The notes under the pieces: model-generated
Told to the model about the DNA's origin: nothing
Seen by the model: the letters and a program-made list of their open reading frames with translations, nothing else
Database searches by the model: none
Part shown: piece by piece, positions 6,879-16,173 of the stretch
Position numbering within the stretch: the first letter of the stretch is position 1
Layout: the number at the start of each line of letters is the position of its first letter
Program-made: the position numbers and the translations under genes
From: Bacteroidales bacterium
Lineage (GTDB): Bacteria; Bacteroidota; Bacteroidia; Bacteroidales; VadinHA17
NCBI GenBank assembly: GCA_003141895.1
Contig: PLNT01000023.1
Span: forward strand, 1 to 64,000
DNA length: 64,000 nt
Direction: 5' to 3'

Positions 6879-9476
6879 ATGAAACTATTTCTGAAAATAG
6901 CGAAACTGTTAGCAATACTGATTCTGACAGTCTCCATAATACTCATTTCAGCCTCATTTCTTCTTGGAGATAAGGTTGGATTTATAATTCTAAAATCCAT
7001 CAATAAGAATCTTTCAACAAAGCTTGACGTAGGTTCTTATAAATTGTCATTCCTGAAAAAATTTCCTAAGGCGTCTCTGGAATTAAAGAATGTTCTTGTT
7101 CATTCTTCTCCTGATTTTAATTCTTCCTCATTCGGTGGAATAAATACCGACACTCTCCTATCCGCCCGTTTCGTATCCCTGGAGTTCAAACTTACAGATA
7201 TTCTGAAGGGTAACTATACAATTGAAAGTATCAGTGCAAAAACAGGTAAGGCGAATTTTTTTACTGATACAACAGGTCATATTAATTACAATATATCCTT
7301 TAAAAATTCCAGTTCAGGGAATGAAGTAACTGTGATTGATCTTGAAAAAATCAGCATTACAGATATAAACGCTTATTATAATAATCTTGGAGCTCATCTG
7401 GTAATAGCCGGACCAATAAAAACAGGAAAACTTAAAAGCAGAATATCTGGTGACGTTATCGATTTTACAGCAGATACAGAAATAAAGATTAATCGTTTTG
7501 ATCTTTACAATTTCAAACTTGGGAAGGCTATCCCTGCTAAGCTTGCCATAACCCTTCAAAGCACCAAAAATGGAATCACCTTCAAAAAAGGAGTTATGCG
7601 TATTGATAATTACGACATAGGTCTGGAAGGCACAGTACTATCAGGAAATATGCTTGATCTTTCTCTTTCAGGACATAATCTGGATATTGCCAGGATACGT
7701 AATTACCTGCCTGAAAAGTTTCTCAGATTAATTATTGATTATAATCTTTCAGGATCAGTTAACGCAAACAGTAAAATTAAAGGGGAATTAAGCCATAGAA
7801 TGAATCCTAATGTTGAGATAAACTGGACGCTCAAAAATGGACGCATAGCTTACAGAAAATCAAATCTTGCTTTTAAGGATATTTCTTTCTCCGGTCATCT
7901 TTCAAATGGCTCCGGAAATCAGTTTGCGACGAGTTCTGTTTCAATAAAAGATTTCAAATCAAAACTTGGATCTTCTGAATATACAGGATCGGCAAATTTG
8001 AAGAATTTTGACAAAGCTGTTCTCGATCTGGACCTTAAAGGAAGAGTATTTCCAAAGGAATTGAAAGAATTCTTTAATCTTCAGAACCTTTCAGCAGCAG
8101 AAGGATCAGTGGACATGGAGCTGAAAATTAACAATGGAAAATGGTCTGATAGAATTTTCTCACTTGATGGGATTATTGATCTTAAACCTGAAGGTAATCT
8201 GACATTCAATTCATTGACAATAGGATTTCAGAATGATAAAATCCTGTTCAGTAATGTAAATGGTAAACTGGTAATTCTAAATTCTATCAGGGCTGAACAT
8301 TTTCAATTTAAATACAAAGGGCAGAATTTTAATACTACCGGGGAATTCAGTAATCTTCCTGAATGGCTTCTGGGCAGAAAAGTAATCATGACGGCGAAAG
8401 CGAAGGTTTCATGTGATAAACTAATGCCTGAGGTATTCTTTTCGACCACTAATCTGTCAAAAAAGAAACTTCCCGGGAAGAAAGCTATATCTCTGCCGGA
8501 CGACATGAAATTTGATATAACCTTCAGATTAGACAGTATAACCTACAAAATATTTTCAGCCTCTGAAGTTGAAGGAAATTTGATATATGAACCAAAATAT
8601 CTGACTTTTAAATCTTTAAATATGAAATCATTAGATGGAATTATCTCCGGTAATGGTTTTATTGTTCAGAACAGAGATCGCGGATTAATAACGAAAGGAA
8701 ATTTTATTGTTAAAAATATTGATGTAAATAAAGCATTCACTACATTCCATAATTTCGGTCAGAATTTTCTGAAAGCTGAGAATATCAAAGGTTCTCTGTC
8801 AGGTTCTTTGGCATTATTATTCCCTGTTGATTCCCTCCTGAATTTTCATATTAAAACACTGACTGCTGATGGTAAATACCTGCTTGTAAATGGGGCTTTG
8901 ATCAATTTTGATCCTGTAAAACAACTGTCTTCATTCATTGAACTATCGGAACTGAAAAATATTACTTTCGAGGAATTGCAGAATGACTTTTCCATAAGGA
9001 ATAACCTGCTGTATATCCCTCAGATGGAAGTGAAATCATCGGCTGCTGACCTGAGTGTAAACGGGAAACACAGCTTTGACAATGATTATGAATATCATGT
9101 TAAAATATTATTGTCTGAAATATTGTCAAGAAAAAGAATAAAAAACAGAGGAAACGTATCTGAGTTCGGTGTAGTGGAAGATGATGGTCTTGGCCGCACA
9201 TCTCTTTTGTTAAAAATTGTGGGCAAAGGAGAAGAAGCAAAAGTCGGGTATGACGTGAAAGCAGCAAGAACTGTTGTAAAGGATAATTTTAAAAAGGATA
9301 AGCAATCAATTAAAACAATATTGAATGAGGAATACGGTTGGTATAAGAAAGATTCCACCCTTAAACCTAAGCCGGAAGAGAAGAAACCACGATTCAAGAT
9401 CAAATGGGATGATGGAGATTCAGAAAAAGCTGCACCGGAAGTACCAGCTGGCAAAAGTTTGCCTAAAAAGAAATGA
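6879..9476 (+). CDS. AsmA family protein
   Basis: 865 residues. An N-terminal signal-anchor (about 8-30) is followed by the AsmA N-terminal pattern LGDKVGFIILKSINKNLSTKLDVGSYKLSFLKKFPKASLELKNV. The long rest is beta-strand-rich and repetitive, as in the AsmA/TamB/Mdm31 lipid-transfer class that bridges inner and outer membranes. The C-terminus is highly charged (KPKPEEKKPRFKIKWDD...PKKK). Members are linked to outer-membrane lipid homeostasis; a specific substrate cannot be named. It is a single gene with its own promoter, next to an envelope-stress type sigma operon. Confidence 0.85.
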   Translation: MKLFLKIAKLLAILILTVSIILISASFLLGDKVGFIILKSINKNLSTKLDVGSYKLSFLKKFPKASLELKNVLVHSSPDFNSSSFGGINTDTLLSARFVSLEFKLTDILKGNYTIESISAKTGKANFFTDTTGHINYNISFKNSSSGNEVTVIDLEKISITDINAYYNNLGAHLVIAGPIKTGKLKSRISGDVIDFTADTEIKINRFDLYNFKLGKAIPAKLAITLQSTKNGITFKKGVMRIDNYDIGLEGTVLSGNMLDLSLSGHNLDIARIRNYLPEKFLRLIIDYNLSGSVNANSKIKGELSHRMNPNVEINWTLKNGRIAYRKSNLAFKDISFSGHLSNGSGNQFATSSVSIKDFKSKLGSSEYTGSANLKNFDKAVLDLDLKGRVFPKELKEFFNLQNLSAAEGSVDMELKINNGKWSDRIFSLDGIIDLKPEGNLTFNSLTIGFQNDKILFSNVNGKLVILNSIRAEHFQFKYKGQNFNTTGEFSNLPEWLLGRKVIMTAKAKVSCDKLMPEVFFSTTNLSKKKLPGKKAISLPDDMKFDITFRLDSITYKIFSASEVEGNLIYEPKYLTFKSLNMKSLDGIISGNGFIVQNRDRGLITKGNFIVKNIDVNKAFTTFHNFGQNFLKAENIKGSLSGSLALLFPVDSLLNFHIKTLTADGKYLLVNGALINFDPVKQLSSFIELSELKNITFEELQNDFSIRNNLLYIPQMEVKSSAADLSVNGKHSFDNDYEYHVKILLSEILSRKRIKNRGNVSEFGVVEDDGLGRTSLLLKIVGKGEEAKVGYDVKAARTVVKDNFKKDKQSIKTILNEEYGWYKKDSTLKPKPEEKKPRFKIKWDDGDSEKAAPEVPAGKSLPKKK

Positions 9477-9565
9477 TAAATAGTTTTTAAAGCATAATAA
9501 AAAGTTTGGCGTAATCTAAAACCCATTATCATATTTAGTCACAAGGATCTTGCCTGTTTTTATAA

Positions 9566-9573
9566 TAACTTTG
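9566..9573 (+). promoter_or_regulatory. TAnnTTTG -7 box for the histidine kinase gene
   Basis: TAACTTTG ends four bases before a GTG start codon, so transcription probably begins at that codon (leaderless mRNA). Confidence 0.5.
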
Positions 9574-9577
9574 GAAA

Positions 9578-10717
9578 GTGAATATTTTTCGATATAAAAC
9601 ATTTGGAAAGTCTTTTTTACTTCTGTTTGCCGTGGTTGTCGGCATTGGATCACTCATTTATACGGAAATACTTGTTTCGAAGCTGAAAGCAGAAGAAAGA
9701 AAAAATGTTCAGTTATGGGCCGAAGCTATAAGACTGATATCTGTTTCTGACTCAACTCAGAATGTTGATTTCCCTTACTCTATAATTGCTAACAATAATA
9801 CGGTTCCTGTTATTTTAACTGATGAAGCTGACAGTATCATTTCAACCAGAAATTTCGAATCGGAAACAAAAGATCTGAAGAAGATTCTGAGTGCAATGAA
9901 AGAAAAGAGCCAACCAATAATTATTAATCTCGAAAATGGTCATTATAATCTGATTTATTATAAAGATAGTATCATACTTACAATGCTGATTTTCTACCCG
10001 TATATACAGGTCGGTTTCATATTTTTGTTTATTCTGGTCTCATATCTGGCTTTCAGGTCATCGAAGAAGGCTCAGCAAAACCAGGTTTGGGTCGGGATGT
10101 CAAAAGAAACTGCTCACCAGCTTGGCACGCCAACCTCGTCGCTTGCCGGATGGATCGAGATTCTTCAGAATAATTATCCTGAAGTCTCAATAACTGCGGA
10201 GCTTTCGCGCGACGTAGAGAGGCTTGAAAAGGTGACTGAAAGATTTTCGCGTATCGGTTCCAAACCCTCCCTTACAAATGAAAATATTGTATCAATTATA
10301 TCCCGCTCCGTCGATTACCTCAAATCAAGAGCCTCATCGAAGGTCAGGTTTATCGACGAGTACACCGAAAAAAATGAAGTTATTGTCCCTGTAAACGCTG
10401 CACTCTTTGAATGGGTAATTGAAAACGTTTCAAAGAATGCCATTGATGCTATGGAAGGAAATGGTGAAATAACAATCAGGATCGCAGAAACAGACAGACA
10501 TGCTCTGATAGATATTTCTGATACAGGAAAAGGAATACCAAAATCAGTTATTAAGAAAATTTTCAACGCCGGCTTCACAACCAAACAAAGAGGATGGGGA
10601 TTGGGCCTCTCACTTGCAAAACGGATCATTGAAGATTACCATAACGGAAAGATCTTCGTCAGACATTCAGAAATAGGCAAGGGATCGACCATCAGAATCG
10701 TCATGAACAAAGGGTAA
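9578..10717 (+). CDS. Sensor histidine kinase
   Basis: 379 residues beginning with GTG. TM1 is at about 11-31, an extracytoplasmic sensor of about 100 residues follows, and TM2 is at about 133-157. The dimerisation motif is MSKETAHQLGTPTSSLAGW with phosphoacceptor H180. The HATPase domain has an N box (ENVSKNAIDAM), a G1 box (DTGKGI) and a G2 box (GWGLGLSLAKRII). All catalytic boxes are intact, unlike the hybrid kinase at 13.3 kb. No response regulator is adjacent, so the partner is unknown; the intact receiver of that hybrid protein is one candidate (inference). The start is chosen because the -7 box sits directly upstream and no ATG precedes TM1. Confidence 0.88.
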   Translation: MNIFRYKTFGKSFLLLFAVVVGIGSLIYTEILVSKLKAEERKNVQLWAEAIRLISVSDSTQNVDFPYSIIANNNTVPVILTDEADSIISTRNFESETKDLKKILSAMKEKSQPIIINLENGHYNLIYYKDSIILTMLIFYPYIQVGFIFLFILVSYLAFRSSKKAQQNQVWVGMSKETAHQLGTPTSSLAGWIEILQNNYPEVSITAELSRDVERLEKVTERFSRIGSKPSLTNENIVSIISRSVDYLKSRASSKVRFIDEYTEKNEVIVPVNAALFEWVIENVSKNAIDAMEGNGEITIRIAETDRHALIDISDTGKGIPKSVIKKIFNAGFTTKQRGWGLGLSLAKRIIEDYHNGKIFVRHSEIGKGSTIRIVMNKG

Positions 10718-10728
10718 ATTCTAATTAC

Positions 10729-10736
10729 TATCTTTG
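10729..10736 (+). promoter_or_regulatory. TAnnTTTG -7 box for the U32 gene
   Basis: TATCTTTG, a perfect match, seven bases before the ATG at 10744. The leader is predicted to be only a few bases or absent. Confidence 0.6.
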
Positions 10737-10743
10737 CATTCCA

Positions 10744-11985
10744 ATGAATAGAAATGAAATTGAAATAATGGCTCCGGCAGGATCCTACGAATCGCTAATG
10801 GCAGCAATTCAAGGAGGAGCTGATTCTGTTTATTTCGGTGTCGAACAGCTTAATATGAGGGCTGCTTCATCTAATAATTTTACTTTAGATGATCTTCGTA
10901 ATATTGTTTCAATCTGCAAAGAAAATAAGCTCAAAAGTTATTTAACAATAAATGTGGTTGTATATGACCATGAAATTGAGCAGATGCACCGGATAATTGA
11001 TGCAGCTGTAGTAAGTGGTATAACTGCCATTATAGCTTCTGATCTTTCGGTAATCAATTATGCATACTCTGCCGGGATTGAAGTTCATCTCTCGACTCAA
11101 TTGAATATCACCAATATTGAAGCCCTCAAATTTTATTCTCAGTGGGCCGATGTGGCAGTTCTGGCACGGGAACTGAACCTGGATCAGGTCGCCCATATCT
11201 ACAAAACGATTAGCAAACAGAATATCAGAGGTCCAAAAGGAGAACTTGTTAAAATTGAAATGTTTGCTCACGGAGCTTTATGCATGGCCATTTCAGGAAA
11301 ATGTTATCTCAGTTTGCATGAAAATAATAAGTCTGCAAACAGGGGAGAATGCTATCAGACCTGCCGTAAAGCTTACCTGGCTTCTAATTTGGAGACAGGA
11401 TACGAACTTGAGATCGATAGTAAATATATAATGTCTCCCAAAGACCTGTGCACAATTGGATTTCTTGATAAAATGCTTGCTTCAGGGGTGCGGGTTTTGA
11501 AAATTGAAGGCCGGGCCAGATCAGCTGAATATGTTAAGGAAGTTACTTCCTGCTATAGTGAAGCTGTTAGCTCAATAGAAAACGGAACTTTCAGCAGGGA
11601 TAAAACCGATGCCTGGAGAACAAGACTATCAACAGTCTTTAACAGAGGATTCTGGGATGGCTACTACCTGGGGCAGACCATGGGTGAGTGGAATGAAAAT
11701 TATGGTTCAAGTGCGACTAAACGAAAGGTTTATATCGGAAAAATTACAAATTATTTTACAAAACTAAATGTCGCCGAAATAAAGCTGGAGAACGGGGACC
11801 TTAACAAAGGAGATGCAATTCTGATTACAGGGCCTACAACAGGCGTTGTAGAATATATAGTAGATGAGATCCGTGTTGATCTGAAAACGTCTGAAAACGC
11901 TTTAAAAGGCGAATTGTGTTCAATTAAATCAGCCAACTACCTCCGAAGATCAGATAAGGTGTATAAATTGGTAGACTCTGAGTAA
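10744..11985 (+). CDS. U32 family protein (tRNA hydroxylation protein TrhP-like)
   Basis: 413 residues. It opens with the U32 signature EIMAPAGSYESLMAAIQGGADSVYFG. The second signature MFAHGALCMAISGKCYLS...NRGECYQTCRK supplies four Cys (C180, C187, C203, C207) that fit an iron-sulfur cluster. The C-terminal about 85 residues form the beta-barrel extension of longer U32 proteins. E. coli TrhP (YegQ) uses this architecture to make 5-hydroxyuridine at tRNA position 34 from prephenate-derived substrate. The older name 'peptidase U32' is probably not its activity here. RlhA, the 23S rRNA hydroxylation paralogue, is the main alternative. Confidence 0.85.
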   Translation: MNRNEIEIMAPAGSYESLMAAIQGGADSVYFGVEQLNMRAASSNNFTLDDLRNIVSICKENKLKSYLTINVVVYDHEIEQMHRIIDAAVVSGITAIIASDLSVINYAYSAGIEVHLSTQLNITNIEALKFYSQWADVAVLARELNLDQVAHIYKTISKQNIRGPKGELVKIEMFAHGALCMAISGKCYLSLHENNKSANRGECYQTCRKAYLASNLETGYELEIDSKYIMSPKDLCTIGFLDKMLASGVRVLKIEGRARSAEYVKEVTSCYSEAVSSIENGTFSRDKTDAWRTRLSTVFNRGFWDGYYLGQTMGEWNENYGSSATKRKVYIGKITNYFTKLNVAEIKLENGDLNKGDAILITGPTTGVVEYIVDEIRVDLKTSENALKGELCSIKSANYLRRSDKVYKLVDSE

Positions 11986-12046
11986 TATCTCAATTCCGCG
12001 TAACGGCCTTGGAGCTTTTTAACCTCAAAGCACACTATGCATATGA

Positions 12047-12156
12047 CACCCCCTGCCGCTGTGCGGCTGTCCCCCTAAAGGGCGACTAATACTATAATAT
12101 GTATGAGACTTTTTTAAGTCACCGGATTTACCTCCCTTTAGGGGGGCAGGGGGGCC
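12047..12156. repeat. Family A paired palindromic repeat
   Basis: The left arm at 12047-12086 contains GCCGC-tgt-GCGGC (12055-12067) and CCCCCTAAAGGGCG. The right arm at 12132-12156 contains CTCCCTTTAGGGGGG. It fills the gap between the convergent U32 and mnmH genes. Confidence 0.75.
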
Positions 12157-12161
12157 AATAT

Positions 12162-13196
12162 CTACCATATTATTTTTCTGGATGCCTCCAATACTTTAGC
12201 TGCATTCGATTCAATATCATCTGTATCGGTATTTACATAGATTATGTTTTTACTGTCTTTTTTCTTTAATCCAAACAAATAAGCCTTGTCGTAATAGTAA
12301 AGAACAATTTCAATTGCTTTAGCAAAATCACCCCTCTCAATTGCAAGGATAGCATCCTTTGTTTTATCACCTCCAAGCCGCTTATTTATCTTTGAAACTG
12401 ATTCTTTAAGAGCTTCCCTGGGATAAGAAGAATATTCTTCCAAAAGACGCGGAAGTCTCATTTTCAAATCCATAACCAGGATAATAAGCGGTGTTCCCTG
12501 CATATTCTGATAAAAAGAATCAGGCATGAATACCGATCCGATATTCCTGCTTTCATCTTCCACCCATAAAGGAAGATCGCTGCTTAATTTAACAAATTCA
12601 TTATAAAGCGAATTAGAGAATTGTTCCGTTGTAGGCTGAAGCAGTTGTCCGAGTGATCCGAATGCAGAACCTTTGTGGTTCGCAAGCTGCTCAAGATCAA
12701 GAACCTGTTGACCTGAAGATCTAAGTGTTCTGAGAATGTGGGTTTTACTGCTTCCTGTCATACCCCCGAGAATAATCATTTTTCTTTTCTCCGACAGAAT
12801 TTCAGTAACATAACGGCGATAAGACTTATATCCGCCTTCAAGTACGCCAACCTCCAGATCGCCAAGAGAAAACAACCAGGCCATTGCTTCTGACCTCATT
12901 CCACCACGCCAGCAGTGAACCAGGAGTTTTCCATAGTCAGCACTTTTAAGGCCTTGTTCCAGTTTGTTCATAAGGGCCGGGCCACTATGTTTTAGCCCCT
13001 CAATTATTGCCGGCAAACGTCCCTCTTTTTTATATTTTATTCCAACTGCTTCTCTTTCTTTATCGTCAAAAAGAGGAATGTTTATTGCCCCCGGGATATG
13101 GCCGAATATAAATTCAGATGGAGATCTTACATCTGCTATAGGGATACTTTCAGATAGTTGTAGAAATAGTTCTATATTAATCTTTTGAACAGGCAT
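12162..13196 (-). CDS. mnmH: tRNA 2-selenouridine synthase MnmH
   Basis: 344 residues. The N-terminal rhodanese domain (about 8-128) has the catalytic Cys in HCWRGGMRS (C95). The C-terminal P-loop domain starts with GGMTGSSKT (144-152) and continues with the EDESRNIG motif. MnmH converts 2-thiouridine at the tRNA wobble position to 2-selenouridine through a geranylated intermediate. MnmG, which modifies C5 of the same base, is encoded at 52.5 kb. No selenophosphate synthetase gene is in the window, so selenation as opposed to geranylation cannot be judged. The gene is convergent with the U32 gene across a family A repeat. Confidence 0.93.
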   Translation of the reverse strand: MPVQKINIELFLQLSESIPIADVRSPSEFIFGHIPGAINIPLFDDKEREAVGIKYKKEGRLPAIIEGLKHSGPALMNKLEQGLKSADYGKLLVHCWRGGMRSEAMAWLFSLGDLEVGVLEGGYKSYRRYVTEILSEKRKMIILGGMTGSSKTHILRTLRSSGQQVLDLEQLANHKGSAFGSLGQLLQPTTEQFSNSLYNEFVKLSSDLPLWVEDESRNIGSVFMPDSFYQNMQGTPLIILVMDLKMRLPRLLEEYSSYPREALKESVSKINKRLGGDKTKDAILAIERGDFAKAIEIVLYYYDKAYLFGLKKKDSKNIIYVNTDTDDIESNAAKVLEASRKIIW

Positions 13197-13304
13197 GGTT
13201 GAAATCAGGAATGTTTGAAGTTTTTACTTTGTGACCCTTTATGATTCCTTCGTGCTCCTTTGCGTGTACATACAAAGTTTCACGAAGGATTTGATATTCG
13301 AAAT

Positions 13305-16118
13305 TTATTTTTTGAAATACCTGGCGAAAAGTCTCTTAAGTTCGTCAATTCTGACAGGTTTGGAGATAAAGTCTTTAATTCCTGAAATTTCTGCTTTCCT
13401 TCTTGTCTCAGGCAAATTATCAGCGGTGAAGGCAACAATTATAACCGATTTATCAAATCTTACAATCCTTTGTGCGGATTCGAAACCATCCATCTCAGGC
13501 ATTACAAGATCCATGAAAATGAGGTCAAATTTCTTATTCTTCGCAAGGAGGTAGCCCGCATACCCGTCATCAGCAATCTCATAGCTGTATCCGAGGCTCC
13601 TGAGCAAAGTTCCGATTACATTTTGATTCATTTTATTATCCTCGATAATCAATATGCTGATATCAGTCCTCACATTTCCTATTTCAACTGAAGAAGCTAT
13701 ATGGTCAAAGTAAGGGAAGCTATTTTTTATTGTACTCACCAGCTCGCTGATATCAAAAGGTTTTATAAGATAATGATCAATTCCGAGTGTTATGCAGCTC
13801 AGATAATTCCCTTTTTTGTCATTTGAGCTTATCATAATCATGATGAAATTAACCGAAAGATTGTTATCCCAGATTGCCCTGGCAGCTTCGAATCCGTTAA
13901 ATTCTTCATCATCGAACAGAATCACAAGATTATATTTTTCTTCCGTAAAGTTCACGTTAGCCCTTATCTGATTGACTGTCGAGTGCTGAAAGGTCGTGAT
14001 TGTAATAGCTAAACCAAGCCTGTGTAACGCACCTAAGATCTCCTCATCACGGTTTTGATTCCCCGTTATCACAAGGGTTCTGATTTTGTCAAAAGTTGTT
14101 ATCTTCTCAAAAGAAAGTTCCTTTATCTGACGGACATTCGAATAGGTTCGTATCGTAAATGTTACTTTAGTACCCTGGTCGCCTGAGATCCCAGATGGAC
14201 TTACTGCAGACAGAGTTCCGCCCATCATCTCTATTAATTGTTTCGCCAGAATGGTGCCAAATACTGAATCGTCATTGGATTTTACTTTCTGAGACTCAAT
14301 ATTTACAAAATCTCCAAAGATCTTTTTCAGATTCGCCTCATTAAAATTTTTACCTGAATCAAGAATTTCAAATCCAAGGGTGACTATTCCATCTTTGATG
14401 TCCTTAAGAAAGCACTTTAGACGTACTTCACCTATTTCAGTATTCTTTACAGAATGGTTTATCAGATTTGTAAGAACTTGTCTCAGTCTGAATGGATCAC
14501 CAATTATACTTTCAGGTATTTTCTCATCGACAGTGTAATTCAACAGCAGATCATTTGAAGAAATATTTGTCCTGGCAAGATCCGTACAATAGGTTATTTC
14601 CTCCCGTAAATCAAAAGGAATTTCATCAAGGATCATTTTACCTGATTCAATCCTTGAAAAATCGAGAATGTCATTAATAATACTCAGAAGCACTTCAGTT
14701 GACCGTTGTAGTAGTCCAACAATTTCTTTTACTTCTGTTGTCAGGTGATATTTCTTAAGAACATCTGTCATTCCAATTATGCCGTTTAATGGTGTTCTTA
14801 TCTCATAACTCATTCTTGCAAGGAACTCCGACTTTGCTTTATTGGCTTTAGCTTCCTGTTTCCTGGCAGATTCCAGCATTGTAACATCGATGAGTATTTC
14901 CATAGTAGCTTCCTCGCCGAGAAACATAATGGGTATGCTGTTTCTGTATAGAATGATCTCCCCGAATTCCTTTCCCAGAATTACAAACTGATCGGGGTTG
15001 AAAGATCCACCTAGATTTTTAGAATAATAATCATTTTCACCGGATAAGTTTGATTCGGGAAATATCTTCCCTTTCATTTCATTTTCGCTTGAAAAGGAAT
15101 ACTGATCTGCAGCGACTTTATTTGCTTTAAGTATTTCTCTCTTTTTATTATGAACTATTACTCCAACAGGCATTTCCTCAATCAATTTGAACAGCATCTT
15201 TTCGGAAGCTCTCAGTCCCTCCATTTCAGTATTTCGTGATTTAAGGTAATGCCAGAAAATTGATATTATTGCCTGGATGAGGAGTAATGTAATAAATACT
15301 ATTAAGAGAGAATTCCAGATTAGAAACTTCTGAATAAAGGTTGTAGGAGCTGAAAAAACAAGTCCTAACTCCCTCTGAAGAAGCCGGGTTGAATAAAAAG
15401 AAGAAATAATTTCTACTTTCTTTTTATTAATTGTTGCTTTATGAATAATATTTGCAACTGATCCTCCGGCAACACTCCTTGTGATTTTATCAAGTTGAGA
15501 ATATTCAACTTTGTTCGGATTATTCTGGTAAACGATTTCTCCGGAATCGCTTATAACCCATTGCCACTGATAATCCCTGAGATTAAACTCTGAAAAAATC
15601 GTTTTGAAATACTTCTTGTAGTCCAGAGAAACCACTATATTGCCGATAGTTTCATTATTTTTTAGAACCGGTAAGTAATAGTTGTACCGCAGGTTTTCAA
15701 AAACAAGTTTTTCCATAAAATAAATCTTTGACTGGGCGTGAAGAACAAACGGTTGTTCAAGCCATTCGTCATTTTCTTTTTTTAGGGTGAATTCATTTCT
15801 GCTATTGTCATAATATTTTATACCGGTTACGATATCATTATATTTGGAAAAGAATAGTTTCATTCTTTCCTTTACCATGGCCTGACTTTGAGGATTTGTA
15901 AAAAACTGACTGAGGTCCTCATTATATCCTATCTTATTCAAATCGCTTGAAAACCTGCCATCGGTACTATCGACAGCAAACCCTATTGTCTGTACCTGAC
16001 GGTCAAGTAACTTGACAACATAATTTATCTGCTTGTTATACAGATTTTTATAATAAACGTAATTAGCCAGCAGAATTAGCAGGAATGCTGAATAAACTAT
16101 AATAAGGATCCTTCTCAT
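13305..16118 (-). CDS. Hybrid sensor kinase-like protein lacking the phosphoacceptor His
   Basis: 937 residues. TM1 is at about 4-23, then an extracytoplasmic Cache-like sensor (about 30-262), TM2 at about 268-292, a PAS-like domain (about 308-415), HisKA, HATPase, and two receiver domains (about 680-800 and 820-937). The HisKA motif reads MSYEIRTPLNG: Tyr438 (TAT) replaces the phosphorylated His (CAT). The ATP-binding boxes are also eroded: DSGKNF stands where DTGIGI is usual, and there is no GLGL glycine run. The first receiver lacks a normal DxxMPxMDG segment (FDDEEFNGFE). The second is canonical (IEDN, D870 in MDLVMPEMDG, K in SKPV). It probably works as a signalling scaffold or a phosphate acceptor from another kinase, not as a self-kinase. 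Confidence 0.85.
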   Translation of the reverse strand: MRRILIIVYSAFLLILLANYVYYKNLYNKQINYVVKLLDRQVQTIGFAVDSTDGRFSSDLNKIGYNEDLSQFFTNPQSQAMVKERMKLFFSKYNDIVTGIKYYDNSRNEFTLKKENDEWLEQPFVLHAQSKIYFMEKLVFENLRYNYYLPVLKNNETIGNIVVSLDYKKYFKTIFSEFNLRDYQWQWVISDSGEIVYQNNPNKVEYSQLDKITRSVAGGSVANIIHKATINKKKVEIISSFYSTRLLQRELGLVFSAPTTFIQKFLIWNSLLIVFITLLLIQAIISIFWHYLKSRNTEMEGLRASEKMLFKLIEEMPVGVIVHNKKREILKANKVAADQYSFSSENEMKGKIFPESNLSGENDYYSKNLGGSFNPDQFVILGKEFGEIILYRNSIPIMFLGEEATMEILIDVTMLESARKQEAKANKAKSEFLARMSYEIRTPLNGIIGMTDVLKKYHLTTEVKEIVGLLQRSTEVLLSIINDILDFSRIESGKMILDEIPFDLREEITYCTDLARTNISSNDLLLNYTVDEKIPESIIGDPFRLRQVLTNLINHSVKNTEIGEVRLKCFLKDIKDGIVTLGFEILDSGKNFNEANLKKIFGDFVNIESQKVKSNDDSVFGTILAKQLIEMMGGTLSAVSPSGISGDQGTKVTFTIRTYSNVRQIKELSFEKITTFDKIRTLVITGNQNRDEEILGALHRLGLAITITTFQHSTVNQIRANVNFTEEKYNLVILFDDEEFNGFEAARAIWDNNLSVNFIMIMISSNDKKGNYLSCITLGIDHYLIKPFDISELVSTIKNSFPYFDHIASSVEIGNVRTDISILIIEDNKMNQNVIGTLLRSLGYSYEIADDGYAGYLLAKNKKFDLIFMDLVMPEMDGFESAQRIVRFDKSVIIVAFTADNLPETRRKAEISGIKDFISKPVRIDELKRLFARYFKK

Positions 16119-16173
16119 CTGAACAAATTGTTTATCTCCTATAAAGATAATTTATTAATGGAATAATTTTGTT

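Noticed and set aside
9095-9532. 145-codon frame antisense to the AsmA gene end
   Set aside because: It lies opposite a well-supported coding sequence, and its residues are the mirrored low-complexity Lys/Glu codons.
13231-13554. 107-codon frame opposite the hybrid kinase C-terminus
   Set aside because: It runs antisense through the canonical receiver domain and has no motif of its own. The leading part includes only a short CCTTCGTG-like intergenic remnant.
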